A stretch of 64,000 nt of DNA from an uncultured Flavobacteriales bacterium (lineage in GTDB: Bacteria > Bacteroidota > Bacteroidia > Flavobacteriales_G > Salibacteraceae): assembly GCA_937121175.1 (NCBI GenBank), contig CAKZKD010000004.1:186001-250000 (forward strand), in the 5' to 3' direction. Both the position numbers and the translations under genes were made by a program. The notes under the pieces were generated by a model, which was not told the DNA's origin, searched no databases, and worked only from the letters and a program-made list of their open reading frames with translations. Below, in pieces: positions 26,987 to 36,618 of the stretch (positions are counted from its first letter, which is position 1; the number at the start of each line of letters is the position of its first letter).

Positions 26987-29900
26987 ATGAGTCTTACCGT
27001 ATATAAATCTTCTGCCGGTTCTGGTAAAACCTTCACTTTAGTCAAACAGTTTTTGGAGCTTGCCCTTAAAAGCCCGAAGCCGTTTAATGTTAAACATATT
27101 TTAGCACTAACGTTTACCAACAAAGCGGCTGATGAAATGAAAACTAGAGTAACCACTAGCCTTGAGGTATTTGCGCAAGCTGGAGATGATTTAGAGGAAA
27201 ATCCACTTTTTAAGGAGTTGCTGAATTCTAAAAAAATAAAAGCCGATAAGGCGGAACTCATCAAACGCTCAAAACAGCTACACTCTTATATTCTAAACAA
27301 CTATACCAGTCTTAGTATCAGCACAATTGATGCCTTTAATTACAAACTAATTCAAACGTTTGCATACGATTTGAAGGTAAGTAATAATGCAACTATTGAA
27401 TTAGATGAATCGCACATTATCGAGCATGCGGTTCGCGAAATGCTAGAAAAATCTGCCGAAAATCAACAATTGAACGATTGGCTTACCGATTTTTTACTGA
27501 TTCAGCTCGAAGATGAAAAAAGCTGGAATCTGAAGTATTATTTCGAGAATTTTGGAAAACTATTATTGAGCGAAAATGCTCAGACTCCTATAGAAACATT
27601 AGCGAAATTTGATTTGTCAGATTTTCTGGTTGCAAAAAAACGTATAACGAAAAGGCTGAATTCACTAAAAAAAAAAGCAACCACTATTGTTCTTCAAATT
27701 GAAGAAATTATTGAGCAGTTAAACATTAGTTACGACTCTTTCTGGTACGGTAACACTACTCTATTTTCACACCTAAAAAGCACTAAATCTTTCGATTGGT
27801 CTGAATTGCCAAAAAAACGAATATTACAATTGCTAGAGCAAGACGATTGGTCTAAAGCAAAAGCACCAGCAGATGATAAACAGAAAATAGAAGCCGTAAA
27901 ATCTGAACTCGCTGAACTAATTCAACAAAGCATTACCTACATTGAAGAAAATAGAACCGAACTCGTTTTGCTAAATAGTGTTCAGCAAAATTTGTATGGA
28001 ATTGGTGTTCTCTCTGAGATAAAAAAGGAATACGACAATTACGTGTCTAAGAATGAAGTACTACCAATTAGTCGATTCAATAAATACCTAGCCGATGTTA
28101 TTCGGAATGAACCAGCACCATTTATCTATGAGCGACTGGGTACAAAATATCGCCATTTTTTAATCGATGAATTCCAAGATACCAGTCGTTTGCAGTGGTA
28201 CAATATTTTACCACTGTTGGAAAATGGTGTTTCTCAAAATTTTGAAAGCCTTTTGGTAGGTGATGCCAAACAGGCAATTTACCGCTGGCGTGGAGGGGAC
28301 GCCAATCAACTGGTGTATCTTCCAAAAATTAAAGACAAAAACGCCGACCCACTATCCGTTGAACGTAGCAATAATTTATCAGAATTCATCAAACATGAAG
28401 TACTTACCAATAACTGGCGTTCTCAAAAAGAAATTGTCGAGTTCAATAATTTCATTTTCAAATATTTAGCTGCATCAAATGACGGCTTAATTGCTGATGT
28501 ATATGAAGCAGTCGAACAAACCCCGAGAAAACCCGGTGCCGGCGGATACATCGAATACACAAAATCGGTAAAAACCGAAACCGAAACCATAGACTATTTA
28601 ATGGAAGAACGGGTTTTTGAATCCATTCGAAAAGCACTAGATGCTGGATTTAGCGTTGGTGATATTACCATCTTGTGTCCTAAAAACAAAGAAGTGGCAA
28701 CCATTTGCAACTTCCTAAAACCTCATTACGAGTTGGTTACAGAACTTGGACTATTGATGTTCAACGACTTGGAAACCCAACTAACATTTACTGTTCTTAA
28801 ATACATTAACCACAGCTATTACCACCATGAGCCTATTTTACAAACCCATTTGGCGGTAGAAATATTCGTACAGCTTGCCAAGCTGAATCCAAGCGAAGAA
28901 AACCCTCATTCTTTGTTAAAGGCTGCTGCTAAAAACAGTTCACCTGAAAACATTTCATTTTTGTTGAATTCAATCGGGATTATTATTGACTTCGAAAAAC
29001 TTATCCCTTTCAATACCCACCAACAATTCATGGAAATTACGCGCTGTTTCCATATTGACCTCAACAACAACCCTTACGTTAATTTACTTTTAAATACCTC
29101 CATTGAATTTCTAAACAGTAAACCCGCTGCCTCTAGAATAGAGTACATTAAGTACATTGAATCGAAAGAAGAAAGTCTGAGTTTAGATTTGCCCGAAAGC
29201 CCAACTGCTATTAAAGTAATGACGGTGCACAAGGCTAAAGGACTTGAATTTCCGGTGGTAATTTTTGCCTACGCCAATCGTCAATTTGAAATTAAAGATT
29301 CCGTTTGGATTCCCCTAGAAACCAAAGAGTTTACCATTCCATTTGCATTGGTAAAACCATCAAAAAAGTTTATAAATACCGCCATAGAGTCTATCTATAA
29401 TGAAGAATACGAAAAAACTAAACTAGACACTTTCAACCTATTTTATGTGGCATTTACAAGAGCAGAAAGCGCATTGTTTATTCATTCTTACAAAGCAAGA
29501 AGTGGTTCTATTTTAGATGAAATTGAGCCTATTCTAAAAAAAATGAATGGTTACCACAGTGAAGAAAACCATTTGACTATTGGAGAATTAAAAAACTCTT
29601 CAACCAAAAAGGAACCCCAGCAAACCACACCTGAAAACAAAATTGAATTAACTTATAAGCAAGAAAATTTCTGGTTCGAAAATCTAAAGTTGGCTCCTAA
29701 GGTAACTGAAGAAGTTCAAGGAATGAACGAGCGTGAATTTGGAAATTTGATTCATTTTTTATTGAGCCAATTGAGTTCTTCTGATAACTGGAAAAACCAA
29801 ATTTCAAAGCTATTAGATGCTCAAGAAATTGAAGATGAAGAAAAAACAAAAGCAACTAGCACGATTAAAAAATTATTTGACTCTCCTCAATTCACCAAAT

Positions 29901-30151
29901 TATTTGACACCTCCGGAAAAAGAATGCTAGAACGAAACTTTGTTTCCGCTTCTGGTGAATTATTAAGACCCGATTGTGTTATTTTAAGTTCAGAAAAAAA
30001 CATTTTAATCGATTACAAAACTGGAAATAAAGCGGAAGAACATAAAGTTCAAATAATGAATTACAAGACAGCAATTGAAGCACTGGAGAAAAAGCCTACC
30101 GAAGCATACCTAGTTTATACGGATAATATTGAAATTGTAGAAGTTGCTTAA
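26987..30151 (+). CDS. AddA/RecB-like UvrD helicase with C-terminal nuclease
   Basis: The protein has 1054 residues. It is a superfamily 1A DNA helicase: Walker A SSAGSGKT (about 8-15), LTFTNKAADEMK motif Ia, DEFQDTSRLQW motif II, GDAKQAIYRWRGGD motif III, VMTVHKAKGLEFPVVI motif V and FYVAFTRAESAL motif VI. The last 130 residues hold a PD-(D/E)XK nuclease (FGNLIHFLL, LRPDCVIL, ILIDYKTG at about 1007). This is the AddA partner of an AddAB-type double-strand break resection complex. No AddB is present in this window, although AddB often adjoins. An ElaA-type acetyltransferase follows 2 nt later. Confidence 0.9.
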   Translation: MSLTVYKSSAGSGKTFTLVKQFLELALKSPKPFNVKHILALTFTNKAADEMKTRVTTSLEVFAQAGDDLEENPLFKELLNSKKIKADKAELIKRSKQLHSYILNNYTSLSISTIDAFNYKLIQTFAYDLKVSNNATIELDESHIIEHAVREMLEKSAENQQLNDWLTDFLLIQLEDEKSWNLKYYFENFGKLLLSENAQTPIETLAKFDLSDFLVAKKRITKRLNSLKKKATTIVLQIEEIIEQLNISYDSFWYGNTTLFSHLKSTKSFDWSELPKKRILQLLEQDDWSKAKAPADDKQKIEAVKSELAELIQQSITYIEENRTELVLLNSVQQNLYGIGVLSEIKKEYDNYVSKNEVLPISRFNKYLADVIRNEPAPFIYERLGTKYRHFLIDEFQDTSRLQWYNILPLLENGVSQNFESLLVGDAKQAIYRWRGGDANQLVYLPKIKDKNADPLSVERSNNLSEFIKHEVLTNNWRSQKEIVEFNNFIFKYLAASNDGLIADVYEAVEQTPRKPGAGGYIEYTKSVKTETETIDYLMEERVFESIRKALDAGFSVGDITILCPKNKEVATICNFLKPHYELVTELGLLMFNDLETQLTFTVLKYINHSYYHHEPILQTHLAVEIFVQLAKLNPSEENPHSLLKAAAKNSSPENISFLLNSIGIIIDFEKLIPFNTHQQFMEITRCFHIDLNNNPYVNLLLNTSIEFLNSKPAASRIEYIKYIESKEESLSLDLPESPTAIKVMTVHKAKGLEFPVVIFAYANRQFEIKDSVWIPLETKEFTIPFALVKPSKKFINTAIESIYNEEYEKTKLDTFNLFYVAFTRAESALFIHSYKARSGSILDEIEPILKKMNGYHSEENHLTIGELKNSSTKKEPQQTTPENKIELTYKQENFWFENLKLAPKVTEEVQGMNEREFGNLIHFLLSQLSSSDNWKNQISKLLDAQEIEDEEKTKATSTIKKLFDSPQFTKLFDTSGKRMLERNFVSASGELLRPDCVILSSEKNILIDYKTGNKAEEHKVQIMNYKTAIEALEKKPTEAYLVYTDNIEIVEVA

Positions 30152-30153
30152 CC

Positions 30154-30594
30154 ATGAATGTAACGAAATCAAATTTCAACGAATTATCTAAAGAAGATTT
30201 GTACCAAATTCTTCGATTGCGAACCGAAGTTTTTGTAGTGGAGCAAAATTGCCCCTATCAAGAATGTGACAATCTTGACCATCAATCTCTTCACTACTTT
30301 TTTAAAGAAAAAGGAACTGTGATAGCTTACCTAAGAATTATTCCTCCAACCCAAGGTTTTGTAAAAATTGGAAGAGTGGTTGTTGCTAAAAATCAACGCC
30401 AAAATGGTTATGGAATACTTATAATGAAAGCTGCAATAAAAGATTGTTTCCAACAGTATTCTGATGCCACGATCAAAATTTCCGCTCAGCAATACTTACA
30501 TAGATTCTACACCGATTTGGGTTTTCAATCGACAGGAAAAGAATATTTGGAAGACGGTATTCCACACCAAGAAATGATTTACAAATCAGTTTAA
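30154..30594 (+). CDS. ElaA-like GNAT N-acetyltransferase
   Basis: The protein has 146 residues. YQILRLRTEVFVVEQNCPYQECDNLD is the ElaA-type opening, and RVVVAKNQRQNGYGILIMKAA is the acetyl-CoA-binding loop. The acceptor is unknown. It begins 2 nt after the AddA-like gene. Its TAA interlocks with the stop of the next gene on the other strand (TTAA at 30591-30594). Confidence 0.88.
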   Translation: MNVTKSNFNELSKEDLYQILRLRTEVFVVEQNCPYQECDNLDHQSLHYFFKEKGTVIAYLRIIPPTQGFVKIGRVVVAKNQRQNGYGILIMKAAIKDCFQQYSDATIKISAQQYLHRFYTDLGFQSTGKEYLEDGIPHQEMIYKSV

Positions 30595-30824
30595 ACTGAT
30601 TTTTTCTTTATCATCTCAAATTCTTGTTCATTACTTAATAAAAACAAACCTTCTTCGTTTTTTAGCATGTCGGCAATCCTAATAATATCCAGGTACATTT
30701 CTGCTTTGAGGTGAAATAGGTCGTAATGATTTCCAACAACGGTAACTTCCTCAAACTCCTGTTTTGAAATAATCTTAAAAAAATGTTTTTCGTTCGGATA
30801 TTTAAGAAATACGGGAAACTCCAT
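30591..30824 (-). CDS. Small conserved protein, unknown
   Basis: The protein has 77 residues, is acidic and has no membrane helix (MEFPVFLKYPNEKHFFKIIS...). A plausible reading is a small alpha/beta protein; I do not recognise the family. Support for it being a gene: a good TATTTTTG promoter box 4 nt before the ATG, and exact packing against both neighbours (convergent 4-nt overlap with the acetyltransferase, 30 nt from the rdgB start). Confidence 0.65.
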   Translation of the reverse strand: MEFPVFLKYPNEKHFFKIISKQEFEEVTVVGNHYDLFHLKAEMYLDIIRIADMLKNEEGLFLLSNEQEFEMIKKKSV

Positions 30825-30828
30825 AGCT

Positions 30829-30836
30829 CAAAAATA
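30829..30836 (-). promoter_or_regulatory. Candidate -7 box (TATTTTTG), minus-strand small gene
   Basis: TATTTTTG on the minus strand ends 4 nt before the ATG at 30824. It directly abuts the oppositely directed rdgB box (30837-30844). Confidence 0.5.
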
Positions 30837-30844
30837 TACCTTTG
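30837..30844 (+). promoter_or_regulatory. Candidate -7 box (TACCTTTG) of rdgB
   Basis: TACCTTTG fits TAnnTTTG and ends 10 nt before the rdgB ATG. It abuts the divergent box at 30829-30836 with no base between. Confidence 0.5.
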
Positions 30845-30854
30845 AAATAAGATT

Positions 30855-31439
30855 ATGGAACTGATTTTTGCAACAAATAACGCACACAAACTCCAAGAGA
30901 TTCAAGAAATTATTGGAGATAAATTCAAGATCCTTAGCCTTAAGGACATTGGCTTTAACGAAGAAATACCAGAAACGCAGCCCACCATTGAAGGTAATGC
31001 AAAACAAAAGGCTCAATACATTTTTGATCGATACGAAAAACCTGTTTTTGCTGACGACACTGGCCTTGAAGTTGATGCTTTGAATGGTGAACCTGGAGTT
31101 TACAGTGCAAGATATGCCGGTGAAAATTGTACGTTCGAGGACAATGTTAATCTGCTCTTGAAAAACTTGGATGGACACTCCAATCGTCATTCACAATTTA
31201 AAACGGTAATCGCCTTGCAGCTCTCCGAAACCAAAGTGGAACTTTTTGAGGGAATAATAAAAGGAGATATTACCGAGAATTGTCTTGGAGAAAAAGGATT
31301 TGGCTACGACCCTATTTTTAAACCATATGGAAGTCAGCAAACATTCGCTGAAATGGGTTCAGAAGAAAAAAACAGAATAAGTCACCGCGGTTTGGCCACC
31401 CAAAAATTAGTTTCATTTTTAAAGAATTTACATGACTAA
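30855..31439 (+). CDS. rdgB: dITP/XTP pyrophosphatase (HAM1 family)
   Basis: It hydrolyses non-canonical purine NTPs (dITP, XTP) to monophosphates, keeping them out of DNA. The protein has 194 residues. Seen: FATNNAHKLQEI (residues 5-16), FADDTGLEVDALNGEPGVYSARYAG (about 66-90), GFGYDPIF and SHRG near the C-terminus. The next gene's ATG overlaps its last 8 nt. Confidence 0.95.
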   Translation: MELIFATNNAHKLQEIQEIIGDKFKILSLKDIGFNEEIPETQPTIEGNAKQKAQYIFDRYEKPVFADDTGLEVDALNGEPGVYSARYAGENCTFEDNVNLLLKNLDGHSNRHSQFKTVIALQLSETKVELFEGIIKGDITENCLGEKGFGYDPIFKPYGSQQTFAEMGSEEKNRISHRGLATQKLVSFLKNLHD

Positions 31440-31884
31440 GTTTAAAGTAATTGCGCTAATTGTTTTGGTTCTGATATTAACTGCAGGAACGTATTTCCTA
31501 TTCTTCGCCAGTTACAGCAGCGGATACAGAGTTGGGACTATAATAAAAATGAGCAAAAGAGGAGTCATTTTTAAAACCAATGAAGGTCAGTTGCATACAG
31601 GCGGAGTTACCTCAGGTGGAGAAGGTGAGCTCGCATCAACCATTTGGGATTTTTCTGTTACCCGAGGTAATGAAACCGTTCTAAATAAAATTAGCAAAGC
31701 TGCAGATAATCAAGCACGATCAAAACTGTTCTATGATGAAAAATTCTTTCAATGGTCTTTTTTCGGAGATACCAAGTACTTTGTAACGGACGTTGAAATA
31801 ATGCCCGTTCCTCAGCAACAACCCACGGCATCAGCCAAAGAAAAAGAGGTTGAAATTCAAGAGGTTGTGCAAGAACAACCTTAA
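31432..31884 (+). CDS. Small membrane-anchored protein, unknown
   Basis: The protein has 150 residues. One N-terminal membrane helix (about 6-27) is followed by SYSSGYRVGTIIKMSKRGVIFKTNEGQL, a pattern shared by a family of small Bacteroidota membrane proteins, then a polar Gln/Glu-rich tail. It overlaps rdgB by 8 nt, so the two are cotranslated. Its TAA interlocks with the DUF4301 stop (TTAA at 31881-31884). Function not known. Confidence 0.72.
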   Translation: MTKFKVIALIVLVLILTAGTYFLFFASYSSGYRVGTIIKMSKRGVIFKTNEGQLHTGGVTSGGEGELASTIWDFSVTRGNETVLNKISKAADNQARSKLFYDEKFFQWSFFGDTKYFVTDVEIMPVPQQQPTASAKEKEVEIQEVVQEQP

Positions 31885-33281
31885 CCTGCATGCGCAGGTT
31901 TCAATAAATCTTGTACAGTTTTAACTGGGTTGAACGTACTCAAAGGAACTTCAACAAAAAAGGTTATCCAGTTTGCCATGGCACCATTCCATAATCCTGG
32001 TAATTCCATCGCTTTTATGCGTTGACCTTGGAATGATTTTTCTGAAATAAAACCAGTTTCATTATCACGGTATTTTAGCAAATCAAATTTATTTCCGTCT
32101 TTGTCCGTTATCCAACACACCAAATCTACAGGGTTAAAATGTGTGCTTTGGTTCAGAATTTCTAATTGGGCATTGTTAGCTAAGTCAATTTGAGCCTTTT
32201 CCACAATTTGCAAGCTAATCATTCCGTTCGATTGGTTTACCCAAAACGGCCCTCCACCTGGTTCACCCGTATTTTCAACCATTCCACAGACTCGAATTGG
32301 TCGATTCAACATCGCTTTGGCCTCGGTTAAATTTGAAACATCAACAGCAAGTTCATTTTTACAAAACTCAATTGTTGCATCGATATCCCCTTCCTCCAAT
32401 TCTTTTAATAAACCATGAATAACGTTTTTCTTTTCAATCAGAACATCGGCCAGCAGCTTTTTGTAATTCGAACTAGAAGGTTCTAACTCCGGCTTGCAAA
32501 CATTATCGATGTTTTTTATAAATACCAAATCGGCTTCAATTTCATTTAAATTCTCTAGCAATGCTCCATGTCCTGCGGGGCGCATCAAAAAGCCATCATC
32601 CAATTTTACAGGTTCATTTTCCATGTTTACGGCCACCGAATTGGTTTCCTTTTTTTGCTGAGAAAACGAAACTTGGAATTTAAATCCCTTAAAACTAGAC
32701 TGATACTTTTCCACCATTTCTTCAAACAGAACTTGGTGGTCTTCAGAAACGGTAAAATGTAATTGAATTTCATTATTTACTGAAGCGTACGAAATACCCT
32801 CTACAATGTGGTCTAAAACTGGAGTTTCAGCGTTTTCGTTGTGGATATGAAATGGAACAGCACCTTTAGGTTTTTCGCCAAGGCCCAAACCAGCATCCGA
32901 AAACAGAACAGTCTTCAAAATAGCCTGCGGTTTTTCAGTATCGACATTTCCATATAATTGGTTGGAGAGAGCATGATAAAATGGAAATGATTCCAATGTA
33001 TCGATGAATTTTTGCGCTTCGCTATTTAAGAATTCACCATTCTCCAATTCATTAACGCCTTGAAACAAAGCCTTAAACATTCGAGTAGCTGCGCCACTTG
33101 CTGGTACAAACTTTATGATTCCAAAATCCTTTTCTAAATTTTCATAATGCCTGATTCTGGAGGTGCACTCATCTTTTTCAAATCGTAAAACTCCATCCCC
33201 GACTACCGCAGGGCGATTTAAACTAGCAGGAGGAAACCCTATTTTGAATCTGTTTACTTGGTTTTCGATTTTTGAATCCAT
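31881..33281 (-). CDS. DUF4301 family protein
   Basis: The protein has 466 residues, cytosolic. FVPASGAATRMFKALF (about 57-72), FSDAGLGLGEKPKGAVPFH, RPAGHGALLENLN (about 232-244) and FIKNIDNVCKP match DUF4301, a Bacteroidota family whose spacing (G-x-A-x-R-M at the front, PKG, RPAGHG) recalls sugar-nucleotide transferases. The GAATRM motif could bind a phosphate. Reaction unknown. It has a TAGGTTTG box 18 nt upstream and is divergent from the M1 peptidase. Confidence 0.82.
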   Translation of the reverse strand: MDSKIENQVNRFKIGFPPASLNRPAVVGDGVLRFEKDECTSRIRHYENLEKDFGIIKFVPASGAATRMFKALFQGVNELENGEFLNSEAQKFIDTLESFPFYHALSNQLYGNVDTEKPQAILKTVLFSDAGLGLGEKPKGAVPFHIHNENAETPVLDHIVEGISYASVNNEIQLHFTVSEDHQVLFEEMVEKYQSSFKGFKFQVSFSQQKKETNSVAVNMENEPVKLDDGFLMRPAGHGALLENLNEIEADLVFIKNIDNVCKPELEPSSSNYKKLLADVLIEKKNVIHGLLKELEEGDIDATIEFCKNELAVDVSNLTEAKAMLNRPIRVCGMVENTGEPGGGPFWVNQSNGMISLQIVEKAQIDLANNAQLEILNQSTHFNPVDLVCWITDKDGNKFDLLKYRDNETGFISEKSFQGQRIKAMELPGLWNGAMANWITFFVEVPLSTFNPVKTVQDLLKPAHAG

Positions 33282-33299
33282 CAGAAAAATTTAAGGCTT

Positions 33300-33307
33300 C
33301 AAACCTA
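33300..33307 (-). promoter_or_regulatory. Candidate -7 box (TAGGTTTG) of the DUF4301 gene
   Basis: The minus-strand TAGGTTTG fits TAnnTTTG and ends 18 nt before the ATG at 33281. Confidence 0.5.
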
Positions 33308-33458
33308 AAATTTTGAACTGGAGGATGTTCTAAAAAGATGTTAGGAATTTATGAGTGAAATTGAAGGGAATAGCCGAGGATTTTAAAAACATTTTCGCAA
33401 CTTCGTGGCAAGTATTAAAAGGAGTAATAACGCACCTTTTTCTAACACCATTTTATCT

Positions 33459-35348
33459 ATGAATAATTTAAAAACTAGCGCTATTTGTATTTCCTTAATA
33501 GCGGGACTAATTGGCTGTAATACAAAACAATCAGAAAAAAAAGTTGAATCTAAAAAAGAAGAAACTGTGGTAACATTTGACGATAAGCACACCTACGCAG
33601 AACCTAGTATTGCCAAAATAACACACCTAGAATGGGATGCAGATGTTGACTTTGACTCTAAAACCATCTCAGCAACTGCCACTTACGACGTTGAAGTTTC
33701 GGAAAATGCAACAGAAATTATTTTTGATACTAAAGATAGCTTGCAGGTCAAATCTGTGATGGTAGACGGCCAAGCTACAAATTTTAAGATGGGAACACCG
33801 GACAAGTTTTTAGGAACTCCACTTATTGTTGAAATAAGTCCTACTGCAAAAAAGGTGGCTATTGAATATTCCACTTCCCCAAATGCCTCTGCAGTGCAAT
33901 GGTTAAGTCCGCAACAAACGGCAAACAAAACCGCTCCATTTTTATTTACCCAATCGCAAGCGATTCTAGCCAGAAGTTGGTTTCCAATTCAAGATGGCCC
34001 TGGAATTCGGTTTACTTACAATGCTAAGGTTAAAGTTCCTGCTGGTATGTTAGCATTAATGAGTGCTGAAAATCCAACCGCTAAAAGTGACGATGGCTCG
34101 TATTCTTTTTCTATGAAACAGCCAGTGCCAGCCTACTTAATGGCACTAACAATTGGTGATGTTGAATACAAAAAATTGGGTGACCATACCGGAATCTACG
34201 CCGAGTCTTCATTAATGGAAAAAGCGGCTTACGAATTTGCGGAAATGGAAGACATGTTGGTTGCGGCCGAAAAACTATATGGTAAATACCAATGGGAAGT
34301 ATATGATATGATTATCCTTCCTCCATCCTTTCCTTTTGGTGGAATGGAAAACCCTCGATTGACTTTTGCCACACCAACTATTATTGCTGGTGATCGTTCA
34401 TTAACTGCATTAGTGGCGCACGAATTGGCGCACAGCTGGAGTGGCAACTTAGTAACCAACGCCACTTGGGACGATTTCTGGTTGAACGAAGGTTTTACGG
34501 TTTATTTCGAAAGAAGAATTATGGAATCTCTTTACGGAAAAGATTATGCTGAAATGCTAGCACAGTTGGGTTATCAAGACTTGTTAGGTACTGTTGATGG
34601 TTACATTGAGGATAACCAAGCAAGAGATACCCACTTGAAACTTGACTTGGATGGTCGTGACCCAGATGATGGAATGTCTGACATTGCTTACGAAAAAGGA
34701 TATTTCTTTTTAAGACTGCTTGAAAACACAGTTGGACGTGAAAAATTTGACGGCTTTCTTAAAGACTATTTCCAGAGTAACGCATTTAAAGTAATGACTA
34801 CAGAAGTGTTTGTTAATCATTTGAAAAACAACATATTGGACTCAGCTACTTACGAGACAATAAATGCAGATGCCTGGATTTACGGACCTGGTTTACCAGA
34901 AAACTTGCCAGTACCCAATAGCAACAAGTTTGAATTAGTAAATGCTCAAATCGCAGCATTCGAAAATGGTACAGCAGCTAAAAAACTGGAAACTCCAGAT
35001 TGGACTTCTCATGAGTGGTTGCATTTCGTAAGAAATCTACCAGCGGACCTGTCGTTCACTAAAATGAAAGAATTGGACAATGCTTTTGGATTCACTAAAT
35101 CAGGAAATTCTGAAGTTATAGCTGCTTGGTTTCAGCATACTATTCGCAACAATTATGTTCCCGCCAATGCACGTATGAAAGAGTTTTTAATAAATGTTGG
35201 ACGCAGAAAATTCCTTACTCCTACCTATGCAGCAATGAAAGAATCTGGAAAGTTAGCAATGGCGAAAGAAATATACAACGAGGCGAGACCTAACTACCAC
35301 AGTGTAAGTCAACAAACGATGGACGAATTATTAGGGTATAAAAAATAA
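33459..35348 (+). CDS. M1 family aminopeptidase, lipoprotein
   Basis: The start at ATG 33459 gives a lipoprotein signal with lipobox LIGC; an in-frame GTG at 33405 is less likely. Length is 629 residues. Gluzincin features: GGMEN (about 294-298, substrate N-terminus binding), HELAH (about 321-325) with zinc ligand Glu about 344 in NEGFTVYFERR. The C-terminal helical domain resembles leukotriene-A4 hydrolase/AMPB. It trims N-terminal residues from peptides in the periplasm or at the surface. Proline dehydrogenase follows 3 nt later. Confidence 0.93.
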   Translation: MNNLKTSAICISLIAGLIGCNTKQSEKKVESKKEETVVTFDDKHTYAEPSIAKITHLEWDADVDFDSKTISATATYDVEVSENATEIIFDTKDSLQVKSVMVDGQATNFKMGTPDKFLGTPLIVEISPTAKKVAIEYSTSPNASAVQWLSPQQTANKTAPFLFTQSQAILARSWFPIQDGPGIRFTYNAKVKVPAGMLALMSAENPTAKSDDGSYSFSMKQPVPAYLMALTIGDVEYKKLGDHTGIYAESSLMEKAAYEFAEMEDMLVAAEKLYGKYQWEVYDMIILPPSFPFGGMENPRLTFATPTIIAGDRSLTALVAHELAHSWSGNLVTNATWDDFWLNEGFTVYFERRIMESLYGKDYAEMLAQLGYQDLLGTVDGYIEDNQARDTHLKLDLDGRDPDDGMSDIAYEKGYFFLRLLENTVGREKFDGFLKDYFQSNAFKVMTTEVFVNHLKNNILDSATYETINADAWIYGPGLPENLPVPNSNKFELVNAQIAAFENGTAAKKLETPDWTSHEWLHFVRNLPADLSFTKMKELDNAFGFTKSGNSEVIAAWFQHTIRNNYVPANARMKEFLINVGRRKFLTPTYAAMKESGKLAMAKEIYNEARPNYHSVSQQTMDELLGYKK

Positions 35349-35351
35349 ATT

Positions 35352-36524
35352 ATGTCCAACACTCCTTCTTTCAGTAATACCGAAGTAGCGTTTAGATCAA
35401 AAACTACTGGTGAATTAAAGTTCACTGCCTTGATATTCAGATTGATGGGTAGTCCAGGCTTGGTAAGTTTTTCCACGAACTTGACGACGATAGCGTTGAA
35501 TCTCAGATTACCGATTAAATGGATAATAAAACGGACCATTTTCAAACAGTTTTGCGGGGGAGAAAAAATTCAGGAATGCACCAGTACTTATAAAATGCTG
35601 CAAGAAAATAACATTGAAGCAATTTTGGATTACAGCGTCGAAGGCCAGTCAAAAGAATCGGATTTTAATCAAGTAAAAGATGAACTTCTTCAATTGGTAG
35701 AAAATGCAAAAAAACACGCAAAAGTTCCAACCACATGTATGAAAATTACAGGAATTGCCAGGTTCGAAATTTTAGAAAAGGTTTCTTCTGACTCAGATTT
35801 AAGCCAGGCTGAAAAACAGGAATACGCAAACGTTATTAGCCGACTAGAAGCAATCTGTAAAAAAGCGCATGAACTTGGCGTTAAAATTTATATTGACGCC
35901 GAAGAATCTTGGATTCAAATTGCCATTGACCGACTGGCTGAAGTAATGATGCAGAAATACAATGGATCTTCGGCTATTGTTTATACGACCCTTCAAATGT
36001 ATCGTCACGACCGATTGGAATATTTGAAAACATTGATTCAAAAATCAGCTCAAAATAACTTTGTACTTGGGGTAAAGATTGTGAGAGGTGCTTACCTTGA
36101 AAAAGAAAACAACAGGGCAAAAGAGAAACACTACCCTACTCCATTGCAGCCCACAAAAAAAGCAACCGATAACGACTACAATGCTGCAATAAAACTAATT
36201 GTGGAGCATATAAATACGGTTGAGCTCTGCGCGGGAACGCACAATGAAAAATCTGCAGAATTGCTTTGTGAATTAATGTCCGAAAAAAAACTACCGAATA
36301 ACCATGCTTCAGTATTCTTTTCTCAGTTGTTCGGAATGTCCGACAATATCAGCTTTAACTTGGCAGACAAAGGCTACAATGTTTCTAAATATTTGCCTTA
36401 TGGGCCAGTAAAAGACACCATGCCATACCTTATCCGTCGTGCTCAAGAAAACACTTCTATTGCTGGGCAAATGGGTAGAGAACTTACTTTAATTACTTCA
36501 GAATTGAAACGAAGAAATAAATAG
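35352..36524 (+). CDS. Proline dehydrogenase
   Basis: This FAD enzyme oxidises proline to pyrroline-5-carboxylate and passes electrons to quinone. It is monofunctional, 390 residues, without the P5C dehydrogenase half of PutA. Signs: MKITGIARFE, IYIDAEESWIQ, GVKIVRGAYLEKE, FSQLFGMSDN, YGPVKDTMPYLIRRAQENTS with the paired Arg that binds substrate carboxylate. It is 3 nt downstream of the M1 aminopeptidase, which could free proline-containing peptides; the link is inference. Confidence 0.94.
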   Translation: MSNTPSFSNTEVAFRSKTTGELKFTALIFRLMGSPGLVSFSTNLTTIALNLRLPIKWIIKRTIFKQFCGGEKIQECTSTYKMLQENNIEAILDYSVEGQSKESDFNQVKDELLQLVENAKKHAKVPTTCMKITGIARFEILEKVSSDSDLSQAEKQEYANVISRLEAICKKAHELGVKIYIDAEESWIQIAIDRLAEVMMQKYNGSSAIVYTTLQMYRHDRLEYLKTLIQKSAQNNFVLGVKIVRGAYLEKENNRAKEKHYPTPLQPTKKATDNDYNAAIKLIVEHINTVELCAGTHNEKSAELLCELMSEKKLPNNHASVFFSQLFGMSDNISFNLADKGYNVSKYLPYGPVKDTMPYLIRRAQENTSIAGQMGRELTLITSELKRRNK

Positions 36525-36618
36525 CCAACTAATTATTGAGGTGTACGTCTATAAAGCAGTTAGTAACTAGGTCGTTAAACGGTTTTGTTATACTACTTTT
36601 ACCCAAATTCTGTAAGAT

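Noticed and set aside
31432-31884. Small membrane protein as 6-phosphogluconate dehydrogenase, a name sometimes given to similar proteins
   Set aside because: It has 150 residues, a membrane helix and no NADP-binding or substrate motif of that enzyme.
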